Assembly: GCF_002778015.1 (NCBI RefSeq)
Contig: NZ_NJPP01000003.1
Location: 7,665-56,742 of the forward strand
DNA length: 49,078 nucleotides
Direction: 5' to 3'
Source: Bartonella tribocorum
GTDB lineage: Bacteria > Pseudomonadota > Alphaproteobacteria > Rhizobiales > Rhizobiaceae
Notes under the pieces: model-generated
What the model saw: the letters and a program-made list of their open reading frames with translations, nothing else
What the model was told of the DNA's origin: nothing
The model's database searches: none
Shown here: positions 38,143 through 49,078 of the stretch, piece after piece
How positions within the stretch are numbered: the stretch's first letter is position 1
Layout: each line of letters begins with the position of its first letter
Program-made: the position numbers and the translations under genes

Positions 38143-39715
38143 ACATTCATCGATGTGATAAGACTTTTTTATGCATGCATCATGATAATGTTATGTTCTC
38201 CCCCTCTCGATTACATTCGCAAAATTAAAGTGTGATCGATGAGATTAAAAAAATTAAAAGTTTTTGTAATGATGCATTGCGACATGACACGAGAATGCTA
38301 AAATACTCATATAAAGAAATTCTATATTTTTATGCTCTATAAAAAGGATATTATTTTTAAACATAAAAGTTTTTTTCATTTAAATTAATAGCGATAATAA
38401 TTTATTAATCATATTTTTTCTGATTTAAAAAGTCTCTTATCATAAACTTTTTGATGGAATAATTTATATGTCTTATAAAGAATGAATAAGAACAATAGAG
38501 AGATAAAATTATTCTCAAATGGTGGCGTCGGGTCGCCTATATCTTTAGCTTTGATCGGTGATATAAAAAGTCCATTTTAATTATAAAAAACAGGACGGTG
38601 TTCTGAATAGCTTGTACAAAAATAGGTACGTTCTGCTTAACGAGAATAGATTGATTTAGTATGATAATTCACTTTTTTTGTATTGCGTGAGCATCTTAAG
38701 TACCGTATGATTTTCTCATTCTAAAACTGCTCCATGTTGAATCAATCAAAACCATTCGCTTGGCCTTTACAAGCAGGAAAAGCCATGTGGATAAAAAACT
38801 ATTAAGAAAAGACTTAAAATAAAATGTCTCTTATGAAATAGTCTGGATGCAAGGGCTATAAATAATATCCACGAGCTGGCAAATCGTGTGATGGTGCCTG
38901 CTTTCTTCTTCATAAATGTAAAGATGGGGGCTCAATGGATTTCTCTATACCATTACCATTTGTGGGCGCCGTTGCGAAATAGATTCGGGTACATTAAGAA
39001 ATGTCTTTTAGCATCGTCTTTTTAATTTAGCATTATGGTTTAAAAAAATATCTGAGGCAATGTCTCCTAAATAATGAAGATTACGCATTGGCGCGCATTT
39101 TTGTTTATCACATTCTTTGAATAGAATCGTGCCCCTCATACACAACAAAATGTCCTAACCAAAATGCTATTGGGGCGCCAATTTACGCACTTGTTTTTAA
39201 AACCATTTTTCAAGGGTATTCCAATCTATTTTTTATGCAATCATCTGAGTGCTATCACATAAAATCCATTGAGAATTGCCACCTTTATGCTTATACAACG
39301 AAGTGCAGATGGGTGTCATTATACGCTCTGCCATTCTCTAATGTTGCGACAGGTGTTGTCTTGAGACTCTTTATAAGAGGGCATTTTTTCAAGTGTTTTA
39401 TCCGTACACTAATCCTAATTGTATGTCATAAGTGGGAGCTGCTGTGTAGATAAAACACTAAAAAAATACAAATGCTTTTTATGAATTGTTTCAAGTGTCG
39501 AGAAGTATAGCAAAAGAAATTTTGAAAATAGAATAATAGTGTTTGCGGTTTGGGCACCATGAGGTAATAAATCCACTTATGATCTTATCTATCTGGATAT
39601 CTATCGAGTATAATTTTTTTCTGTAAAATTAACTTTATTTCATATCATTGTTATCAATTATGGATATTGGATCTCGTTGTTAATATAATAATAAGCCTCT
39701 GATTTTATGAATTTT
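38143..39715. other. long intergenic region between ugpC and znuA, with diverged repeats
   Basis: About 1.57 kb between convergent units. I found no frame with a ribosome binding site or recognisable product. It carries a diverged copy of the repeat found upstream of ugpB (about 38665-38945) and a weaker third match (about 39370-39560). A small GC-rich hairpin GGCG-TCGGGT-CGCC lies at 38525-38538. The region looks like decayed sequence. Confidence 0.6.
38665..38945 (+). repeat. diverged direct repeat, right copy (flanks ugpBAEC)
   Basis: Matches 33041-33310 in the same orientation: TGTGGATAAAAAACTATT at 38786-38803 and AATCGTGTGATGGTG at 38882-38896, with ATTTTCTCA and GAATCAAT words upstream. 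A third, weaker relative begins at about 39370 (TGTGTAGATAAAACACTA at 39443). Confidence 0.62.
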
Positions 39716-40636
39716 TTAATGTTTTGTGATGGCATCAATGATGGTATTCACATTATGCTCCATCATATCAAGATAAGTTGCGGCAGGGCCGTTTTCATTT
39801 GACAATGCATCAGAATAAAGTGTTCCACCAATTTTCAAACCTGTTTCTTTTGAAATTTGTTTGATGAGACGGGGATTAGAGATATTTTCAACGAACAATG
39901 CTGCTGCCTTATTCGCTTTAATTTGTTTGATAAGTTGAGCTACATCAGCTGCGGTTGCTTCAGCTTCTGTTGAAGCGCTTTGGGGGGCAAGGATAGTGAA
40001 GCCATATTCTTTGGCAAAATAGCCAAAAGCATCATGAGATGTGATAATGGTACGTTTATCTTGAGGGATGGTAGCGATTTTTGTTTTTAGGGTATTTTGT
40101 GCTGTTTGAAGCTTTTTGATGTAGGTTTCGGCATTTTTATTGTAGCGCGTACAAGATTGTGGATCAATTTTGCAAAAAGCAGCGGCGATATTTTTCACAT
40201 AGATTTCGACATTGGGAATTGTTTGCCAAGCATGCGGATCAATAACGCCGTGATGGTGGTGATGGGCGTCATGTTCTTGATTTTTCATTTCGAGGGGGGG
40301 AATGTTAGCACTAACCTCGACAAGAAGTGCTTTTGTACCGCTAGCTGTGATGAGACGGTCAATGAATCCTTCTAAATGAAGCCCGTTGATAAAAATAATC
40401 TGAGCGTTTCTAAGAGCTTGAGCATCATGAGGCGTAGGTTCATAAGTGTGGGTGTTTGCATTGGGGCCTACAAAAGTGGTTATAGAGATATTGTTGCCTC
40501 CTACATTTTTTACGAGATCAGCAAGAATAGAAAAGCTTGTAACAACTTTTATTTTATTGTGTGCAGAAGCAGAAAAAGGATAAAGGGCAAACAATAAAGT
40601 ACCAAGCAGAATAAATTTTTGAGTAAGCTTAAGCAT
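39716..40636 (-). CDS. znuA: zinc-type ABC transporter, substrate-binding protein ZnuA-like
   Basis: A periplasmic metal receptor of the cluster 9 (TroA/ZnuA) family, 306 residues. The signal peptide ends in PFSASAH. Metal-binding histidines are expected in NTHTYEPTPHDAQALRNA and DPHAW, with another in IITSHDAFGYFA and an Asp in the GGTLYSDALS block. A histidine-rich loop (HDAHHHHHG) before DPHAW is a hallmark of zinc-specific members, favouring Zn over Mn. The gene is the last of a three-gene minus-strand operon (order ATPase, permease, receptor) with 9 nt to the permease gene. Mn remains possible for this family, so the substrate is inferred. Confidence 0.87.
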   Translation of the reverse strand: MLKLTQKFILLGTLLFALYPFSASAHNKIKVVTSFSILADLVKNVGGNNISITTFVGPNANTHTYEPTPHDAQALRNAQIIFINGLHLEGFIDRLITASGTKALLVEVSANIPPLEMKNQEHDAHHHHHGVIDPHAWQTIPNVEIYVKNIAAAFCKIDPQSCTRYNKNAETYIKKLQTAQNTLKTKIATIPQDKRTIITSHDAFGYFAKEYGFTILAPQSASTEAEATAADVAQLIKQIKANKAAALFVENISNPRLIKQISKETGLKIGGTLYSDALSNENGPAATYLDMMEHNVNTIIDAITKH

Positions 40637-40645
40637 AATTTTTCC

Positions 40646-41515
40646 TTAAAGTGAGGAAGTATAAAAGAGGTGAGGAAACCATGCGACAATAAAACCACGT
40701 GGGCTTATGAGGCAGGAAATGAGGTAAATAAATCCTGCGGCAATGATGATAGCAGGGCCTGAGGGAAGTGAGAGATGAAAAGAAAGCAGGAGACCACATA
40801 CGCTAGAAATGATGCCAAAAAGAGTGGAAAGTACGCAAATAGGGACTAAGCGTGAAAACCAAAAACGGGCTGTAATCGCTGGAATCATCATAATGCCAAC
40901 GGAAAGTAATGTTCCTAGGGATTGAAAGCCCCCAACCAGATTCAATACCACAAGTCCAAGCAATGAAATATGAATATATTTACTCAATGGAGAGAGTGAT
41001 TTAAAAAAGAGGGGATCAACGCTTTCTAAGACGAGCGCACGCCAGAGAATAAAAAGGCTGCAGAGTGTGATCAACATGATGGTGGTGATCAACCAAAGAG
41101 CCTGTGTATCAATTGCAAGAACAGATCCAAATAAGAGATGAAGAAGTTCAATGGTTGAATTTTTCAGTGAGATAATAATGACACCTGCTGCGAGTGCAAT
41201 AAGATAAAAGACGGTCATAGATGCATCTTCTTTCTGAAAGCTATTTCGTGAAATTAAAACAGTTGCTAAAGCAACAATAATGCCAGCGAAAATACCACCA
41301 AGTGTCATAGATATAAGGGAGAAGCCGCAAATGAGAAAGGCAGTTGCAACACCAGGAAGAATGGCATGAGAAATAGCGTCTCCTGTTAAACTCATTCCAC
41401 GGAGCATCAAAAATACACCAACAGGACAAGCGCTAATAGAAAGGAGAATAGAGCCGATAAGGGCGTTTTGCATAAAATGGAAATCAACAAAGGGGGCAAG
41501 AAAAAATGCATACAC
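40646..41515 (-). CDS. znuB: zinc-type ABC transporter, permease ZnuB-like
   Basis: An inner-membrane permease of the ABC-3 family, 289 residues, with about eight hydrophobic segments. The family signature is visible: MQNALIGSILLSISACPVGV near the N-terminus, GMSLTGDAISHAILPGVATA in the second segment, and LVVLNLVGGFQSLGTLLSVG then MMIPAITARFW later. It lies 6 nt after the ATPase gene and 9 nt before the receptor gene, so the operon is tightly packed. Confidence 0.9.
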   Translation of the reverse strand: MYAFFLAPFVDFHFMQNALIGSILLSISACPVGVFLMLRGMSLTGDAISHAILPGVATAFLICGFSLISMTLGGIFAGIIVALATVLISRNSFQKEDASMTVFYLIALAAGVIIISLKNSTIELLHLLFGSVLAIDTQALWLITTIMLITLCSLFILWRALVLESVDPLFFKSLSPLSKYIHISLLGLVVLNLVGGFQSLGTLLSVGIMMIPAITARFWFSRLVPICVLSTLFGIISSVCGLLLSFHLSLPSGPAIIIAAGFIYLISCLISPRGFIVAWFPHLFYTSSL

Positions 41516-41521
41516 GTCTTA

Positions 41522-42271
41522 TTACCTAAGAAAGAGAGAATCATTGATAGGAGGGAGATGCTTTTGCATACGAATACACAAAGAGTCGGAGGAGAGGGGG
41601 GGCATAATGTGGTGAATGATGTTGTCGAGAAGCTGTGTTGTTTCTCCATAAAAGGCGTTTTGTTGATGAATTTGAATCATTTGAGGAAAAAATTCTTGCA
41701 CGACGAGAGGGTCATGGAGTGCTGTGAGAACTGTGCGACCTTGCTGTTTCCAGTCCGTGATCAGTGCAAGAAGGTCTTTTTGAGTATTGCGATCGATACC
41801 ATTAAAAGGTTCGTCAAGCAGGATAATATCGGCATCTTGTACAATGATACGTGCAAAAAGAGCGCGTTGTAATTGCCCACCTGATAATATTTCAAGTGAA
41901 CGGGTGGCGAGAGCTGTGAGTCCAACCATCTCAAGCGCATTCTGAATCTTAGAATCATAAGGGCGTTGGTTTTTCCACAACCCACAAAAAGACCATAATC
42001 CTGTTTTAACAAGTGCTTTCACATCAATGGGAAATGTTTGGTCTATATCACATTGCTGAGCAAGATAAGCAATGCGGTTTTTTTGGGGGTTTATAATTTT
42101 TCCCTTAAGAGGTTTAATTAATCCGGCGATAGCCTTTAGCAATGTTGATTTTCCAGCACCGTTATCGCCTGTTATTGCGACCAATGAACCCGCTTTTAAC
42201 TTTGCTGAAAAGTCCTTGATCGCTATTCTATTCCTATAACCTAATGTTGTCTTTTTAAAGTGCAGATCCAT
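41522..42271 (-). CDS. znuC: zinc-type ABC transporter, ATP-binding protein ZnuC-like
   Basis: The ATPase of the metal importer, 249 residues, first gene of the operon. Motifs are Walker A ITGDNGAGKSTLLKAIAG, the Q-loop region IAYLAQQCDIDQTFP, the signature LSGGQLQRALFARI, Walker B IILLDEPFNGID and the switch His in LTALHDP. The length fits ZnuC/TroB types. The promoter just upstream is framed by a near-perfect inverted repeat resembling Zur sites, so repression by zinc is the likely control. Confidence 0.9.
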   Translation of the reverse strand: MDLHFKKTTLGYRNRIAIKDFSAKLKAGSLVAITGDNGAGKSTLLKAIAGLIKPLKGKIINPQKNRIAYLAQQCDIDQTFPIDVKALVKTGLWSFCGLWKNQRPYDSKIQNALEMVGLTALATRSLEILSGGQLQRALFARIIVQDADIILLDEPFNGIDRNTQKDLLALITDWKQQGRTVLTALHDPLVVQEFFPQMIQIHQQNAFYGETTQLLDNIIHHIMPPLSSDSLCIRMQKHLPPINDSLFLR

Positions 42272-42301
42272 AACTTATACCATCTTTGCTTATTATTTGA
42301 G

Positions 42302-42355
42302 AAACTATGTAATAACATAACGTTTGTCAACAAGATGTTATATTATTACATAGTT
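42302..42355 (-). promoter_or_regulatory. znuCBA promoter within a Zur-like inverted-repeat operator
   Basis: On the minus strand TTGACA (42330-42325) and TAGTTT (42307-42302) are 17 nt apart. Around them lies a 19-bp inverted repeat with one mismatch: AACTATGTAATAACATAAC at 42303-42321, and its partner, read on the minus strand from 42355, AACTATGTAATAATATAAC. The right arm contains TGTTATATTATTACA, an imperfect palindrome close to Zur boxes. Assignment to Zur is by similarity and gene context. Confidence 0.7.
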
Positions 42356-42417
42356 GTGAGGGATGACTATTTTAGTGGGAAGATCGTGGACAATTCAAAA
42401 TAATGGTCGAATTCTCC

Positions 42418-42454
42418 TTGACGAAAGAGGAAGAGTATATACTATATATAGTAT
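42418..42454 (+). promoter_or_regulatory. NrdR-box palindrome and putative nrdHIEF promoter
   Basis: ATACTATATATAGTAT (42439-42454) is a perfect 16-bp palindrome and matches the NrdR box consensus (ACACWATATATWGTGT) at 14 of 16 positions. TTGACG at 42418-42423 could be the -35 element, with TATATA at 42443-42448 as the -10 (19-nt spacing). NrdR normally uses two such boxes about 31 bp apart; I found only one. Confidence 0.68.
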
Positions 42455-42706
42455 CAAAATGATTGGCGATTCTGAATAAGCACAAGAGAGGGTATTTAGT
42501 GTGTTTCGTCTAGTGTCTAAGTTATTTCCAATGTTATCGTAAGAGTTTGTTGAGCAAGAGTGTGGTGATGTTTTTGCTCGAGTATCTCTTTTGGAAGGGT
42601 TTCCTTTCGTTTTTGTAATTGATTTTTGCCGTAAAAGAGTAAAACAAGAACTCTTGAAAGCGGTGGTTTAGAACGTTAGTTTTTTAGACAGCAGGAGGGA
42701 ATTGTA

Positions 42707-42784
42707 ATGCGACCAAAAGATTTTATAACTGGGGTTGTCCATTTAAGTTGTAGAACAATCGCTTATTCTCATCACAGTCTTTAA
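42707..42784 (+). CDS. possible 25-codon leader peptide upstream of nrdH
   Basis: A short frame, MRPKDFITGVVHLSCRTIAY followed by SHHSL, begins at ATG 42707, 8 nt after a perfect AGGAGG (42693-42698). It lies in the nrd leader, 166 nt before nrdH. It has no recognised relative. It may be a leader peptide, or the start of a decayed gene that kept its ribosome binding site. Confidence 0.3.
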   Translation: MRPKDFITGVVHLSCRTIAYSHHSL

Positions 42785-42950
42785 AGTTACTTGATGAGGG
42801 ATTCTGTTATGTTCAGAAAGTTGTGTGCTATTTGAAAATAATCACACGTTTTGCGTACGATTTCTGTTGTTTGTTATTCTTGAGTACCTATAAAATTATT
42901 AGATTGACTCTTTTAGGGTTGATTGTTTTGAATTGTGAAAGTTGAAGAAA

Positions 42951-43175
42951 ATGTCGATCACTATTTATAGCAAACCATCTTGTGTCCAATGTGATGCTAC
43001 ATGCCGCGCTTTTGATGCAAAAGGCATTCATTATCGTGTTGTTGATATTTCCTGTGATGAACAAGCATACAGTTTTGTTCAGTCTCTTGGGTATCGTCAG
43101 GTTCCTGTCGTTGTTTGTGGTGAGAATCATTGGTCGGGTTTTAGACCAGATATGATTAGTGGTCTTTGTGCTTAA
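42951..43175 (+). CDS. nrdH: glutaredoxin-like protein NrdH
   Basis: NrdH is the thioredoxin-reductase-dependent electron donor for class Ib ribonucleotide reductase. The product has 74 residues: [20 protein letters not shown] with the redox CVQC at about residues 11-14, then [20 protein letters not shown] with the cis-Pro and the WSGFRP signature of NrdH. I chose ATG 42951; TTG 42942 is also in frame. The stop overlaps the nrdI ATG by 1 nt (TAATG), so the operon is translationally coupled. Confidence 0.94.
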   Translation: MSITIYSKPSCVQCDATCRAFDAKGIHYRVVDISCDEQAYSFVQSLGYRQVPVVVCGENHWSGFRPDMISGLCA

Positions 43176-43554
43176 TGGGGCTTATTGTTTATTATTCGAG
43201 TGCAACGGGTAATACAGAACATTTTGTCTCGCAGCTTGGTCAACGACTCTTCAAAATTGATAAAAGAAAGCCCTCTGCATTCGTTGGTGAACCTTATGTA
43301 CTGGTTATTCCTACCTATGCAGATGGTGAAGGAAGAGGGGCGGTGCCGAAAGCCGTTATTCATTTTCTTAATGAAGCTGAGAACCGCAAATTAATTCGTG
43401 GTGTCATTGGTGGTGGGAATCGTAATTTTGGTCGCTATTATAATTTAGCCAGTAAGATCATTGCTGAGAAATGTTGTATACCTTGCCTTTATCATTTTGA
43501 GCTGCGTGGAACTGATGAAGACGTTATTTGTGTAAAAAAGGGATTGGAAAGATT

Positions 43555-43573
<19 letters not shown>
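43175..43573 (+). CDS. nrdI: flavodoxin-like NrdI
   Basis: NrdI is the flavodoxin that supplies the oxidant to assemble the Mn(III)2-tyrosyl radical cofactor of NrdF. The 132-residue protein has the FMN phosphate loop [13 protein letters not shown], the isoalloxazine loops [13 protein letters not shown] and [14 protein letters not shown], and normal length. ATG 43175 overlaps the nrdH stop by one base. The 3' end overlaps nrdE in another frame. Confidence 0.94.
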
Positions 43574-47550
<3,977 letters not shown>

Positions 47551-47554
<4 letters not shown>

Positions 47555-48627
47555 TTATTATCCATTTCCATCAGGAGTGTTGTTTGATGATCTGAGATGA
47601 GTGCATGAATGAGCTCATCAAGATCTCCTTCCAAAATGCGATCAAGCTTATACAAGGTCAGATTAATACGATGATCGGTGACGCGTCCTTGTGGAAAATT
47701 ATAGGTACGAATACGTTCTGAACGATCACCAGAACCAACTTGGCTTTTACGAGAAGCTGAACGTTCACTTTCTGCTTTTTGTCGTTCGATGTCGAATAAG
47801 CGTGCCCTTAAAATTTGAAGAGCTCGTGCTCGGTTTTGGTGTTGTGATTTTTCTGCTTGTACGACCATAATTCCTGTTGGAATATGGGTGATACGAACAG
47901 CTGAATCTGTTGTATTGACATGCTGTCCTCCTGCTCCAGATGCACGCATTGTATCGATACGAATATCTTCAGGACGGATATCAATATCAATTTCTTCAGC
48001 CTCTGGGAGCACTGCAACGGTCGCAGCTGATGTATGGATACGTCCTCCAGTCTCTGTTTCAGGGATGCGTTGCACACGATGGACACCTGATTCATATTTC
48101 AATTTAGAAAAGACACCTTTTCCTGAGATGGTAGCAATAATCTCTTTATATCCGCCAAATTCTCCCTCACTGAGTGAAATAACCTCTACTTTCCAATGGT
48201 GAGCATGGGCATAACGTTCATACATGCGGAAAAGATCACCGGAAAAAAGTGCTGCTTCTGATCCTCCTGTTCCTGCTCGAATTTCAACAATAGCACTTTT
48301 TTCATCAGCAACATCTTTAGGCAAAAGTAGAATCTGCAGTTCTTTTTCAAGTTGCTCTACCTTTTTATAGAGTGATGGTAGCTCTTCTTGGGCAAGATTA
48401 CGCATCTCTATATCTGTTTGTTTATCGTTGATAATCGTTTCTAATTCTGTAATCTCTCCGTAAAGAGCATTTAATGCGCGTATAGAGGTAATAACGGGTT
48501 GTAACTCTGCGTATTCAGAAGCTAATTTGACATATGTTTCAGCATTTGGATTGGTTGTCATTTGGCTTTCAATTATTTCAAAGCGCTTTTCAAGCTGTTT
48601 TATGCGATCTTGTGGCAAAGAAACCAT
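47551..48627 (-). CDS. prfA: peptide chain release factor 1
   Basis: RF1 reads UAA and UAG in the ribosomal A site and triggers peptide release. The 358-residue protein has an N-terminal helical domain, the anticodon-like motif region (the PxT type as [11 protein letters not shown]), and the GGQ loop [20 protein letters not shown] at about residues 225-245. [14 protein letters not shown] and [20 protein letters not shown] complete domain 3. The product is of normal length. ATG 48627 is the only reasonable start. prmC follows with a 4-nt overlap. Confidence 0.97.
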
Positions 48628-48673
48628 GATAATACTAGCCTAATTTTTCATAATACAATTTTTTATAATATTT

Positions 48674-48715
48674 TGTTGCAACATTTTTTGTTATAATGGT
48701 TTTTTTATTATAACA
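48674..48715. repeat. two palindromes between fur and prfA
   Basis: A perfect 10-bp palindrome TGTTGCAACA (48674-48683) is followed by a 9-bp inverted repeat TGTTATAAT (48689-48697) and ATTATAACA (48707-48715), separated by nine T-rich bases. They lie in the leader region of prfA and could be an operator or a weak hairpin. Confidence 0.45.
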
Positions 48716-48867
48716 CTGGCAATGAATTATCGTATAGCATCATACCAAAAGGGGTAATAGAGCAGAATAACTTTTTTGCCAATGAAATCTATTATATTTT
48801 TAAAATAAATTTTTATAAAATTCGATTTATCTGAGATATCTTCATCTTATGGCATATAATCATCTTT

Positions 48868-49078
48868 TTAAGAGTTTTTTTTTCCGTAAAGTTCAAGACG
48901 ATGATGAACAATATCATAGCCAAGGGATTTTGCAATTTCCTCTTGCAGTTTTTCAATAACATCAGAATGAAACTCGATAACTTGTCCTGTTTCTATATCA
49001 ATGAGATGATCATGATGTTGCCCATCTGCTTGCTCAAAACGAGATGGACCACTACTAAAGGTATGGCGGTGAATTGTT
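48868..49078 (-). CDS. fur: Fur family metal regulator (Fur/Mur type), C-terminal part; 5' end outside window
   Basis: The last 69 residues of a Fur-family repressor, open to the window edge. It shows the metal site [20 protein letters not shown] and the dimerisation end [15 protein letters not shown]. The usual CxxC zinc-binding pair of Fur is absent (IDIETG replaces the Cys-containing segment), as in rhizobial Fur/Mur proteins, many of which sense manganese. The start and DNA-binding domain are not in the window. It lies on the same strand as prfA, 240 nt upstream of it. Confidence 0.88.
   Translation of the reverse strand, partial: TIHRHTFSSGPSRFEQADGQHHDHLIDIETGQVIEFHSDVIEKLQEEIAKSLGYDIVHHRLELYGKKNS

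Larger units (their letters stand above)
42272..42950. other. divergent intergenic region and long leader of nrdHIEF
   Basis: About 680 bases between znuC (-) and nrdH (+). Left end: the znu promoter/operator. Middle: an NrdR-type palindrome at 42439-42454. The rest (42455-42950) has no intact gene. A 42-codon stretch without stops (42543-42671, no good start) and a 25-codon frame with a strong Shine-Dalgarno at 42707 look like a decayed gene or a leader peptide. Confidence 0.6.

Noticed and set aside
39235-39453. 72-codon plus-strand frame in the gap between ugpC and znuA
   Set aside because: No ribosome binding site, composition unlike neighbouring proteins, and it lies in decayed repeat-bearing sequence.
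42363-42479. 38-codon plus-strand frame covering the NrdR-type palindrome
   Set aside because: The start codon directly abuts a weak GAGG, and the palindrome inside it fits an operator better than a coding region.

Overview
The window is AT-rich, with compact housekeeping operons separated by long, non-coding, repeat-bearing gaps. Gene content and order point to an alphaproteobacterium of the Rhizobiales, almost certainly a Bartonella. The markers are the invasion-associated pair ialA (rppH-type Nudix hydrolase) and ialB directly downstream of ctpA, a Brucella-type Omp10 lipoprotein, and a Fur/Mur-type regulator without the usual cysteines. The species cannot be fixed from the sequence alone.

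Layout. 1-9.6 kb (+): 3' end of obgE, then proB-proA-nadD-rsfS-rlmH, an envC-like/ctpA pair, ialA, ialB, a YggT protein and a DUF167 protein. 9.6-14.7 kb (-): ppa with typA, a 1.25 kb gap, then mgtE. 15.6-20.1 kb: dcp (+) converging on a DUF459 protein and an MltB-type lytic transglycosylase (-). 20.4-22.3 kb (+): galU and a KpsF/KdsD isomerase. 22.6-26.5 kb: omp10 (-), divergent from an NtrC-like regulator with degenerate catalytic motifs (+), then a phospholipase D/cardiolipin synthase-like protein. 26.7-32.0 kb: guaB, an unlisted 48-residue basic protein gene (-), an RsmB-type RNA methyltransferase and guaA. 32.2-38.1 kb (+): ugpQ, then the glycerol-3-phosphate ABC importer ugpBAEC. 39.7-42.3 kb (-): a zinc-type ABC importer znuCBA. 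42.9-46.7 kb (+): the class Ib ribonucleotide reductase operon nrdHIEF. 46.7-49.1 kb (-): prfA-prmC and the 3' part of a fur/mur gene.

The genes fall into a few themes: ribosome assembly and translation (obgE, rsfS, rlmH, typA, rsmB-like, prfA, prmC), envelope construction and remodelling (envC, ctpA, mltB, galU, kdsD, omp10), nucleotide supply (guaB, guaA, nrdHIEF), and scavenging of host nutrients (mgtE, ugp, znu).

The most informative non-coding signals are: a near-perfect 19-bp inverted repeat around a TTGACA promoter upstream of znuC (Zur-like); a perfect 16-bp palindrome matching the NrdR box about 500 nt upstream of nrdH; a hairpin terminator/attenuator between ugpB and ugpA; and two pairs of diverged direct repeats that bracket mgtE and the ugp operon. 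I saw no CRISPR array, rRNA, tRNA, insertion sequence or intact prophage. I did not find a clearly new multi-gene system. The best leads are the catalytically eroded NtrC-like regulator, the repeat-bracketed transporters, the long nrd leader and the abnormal rsfS start.
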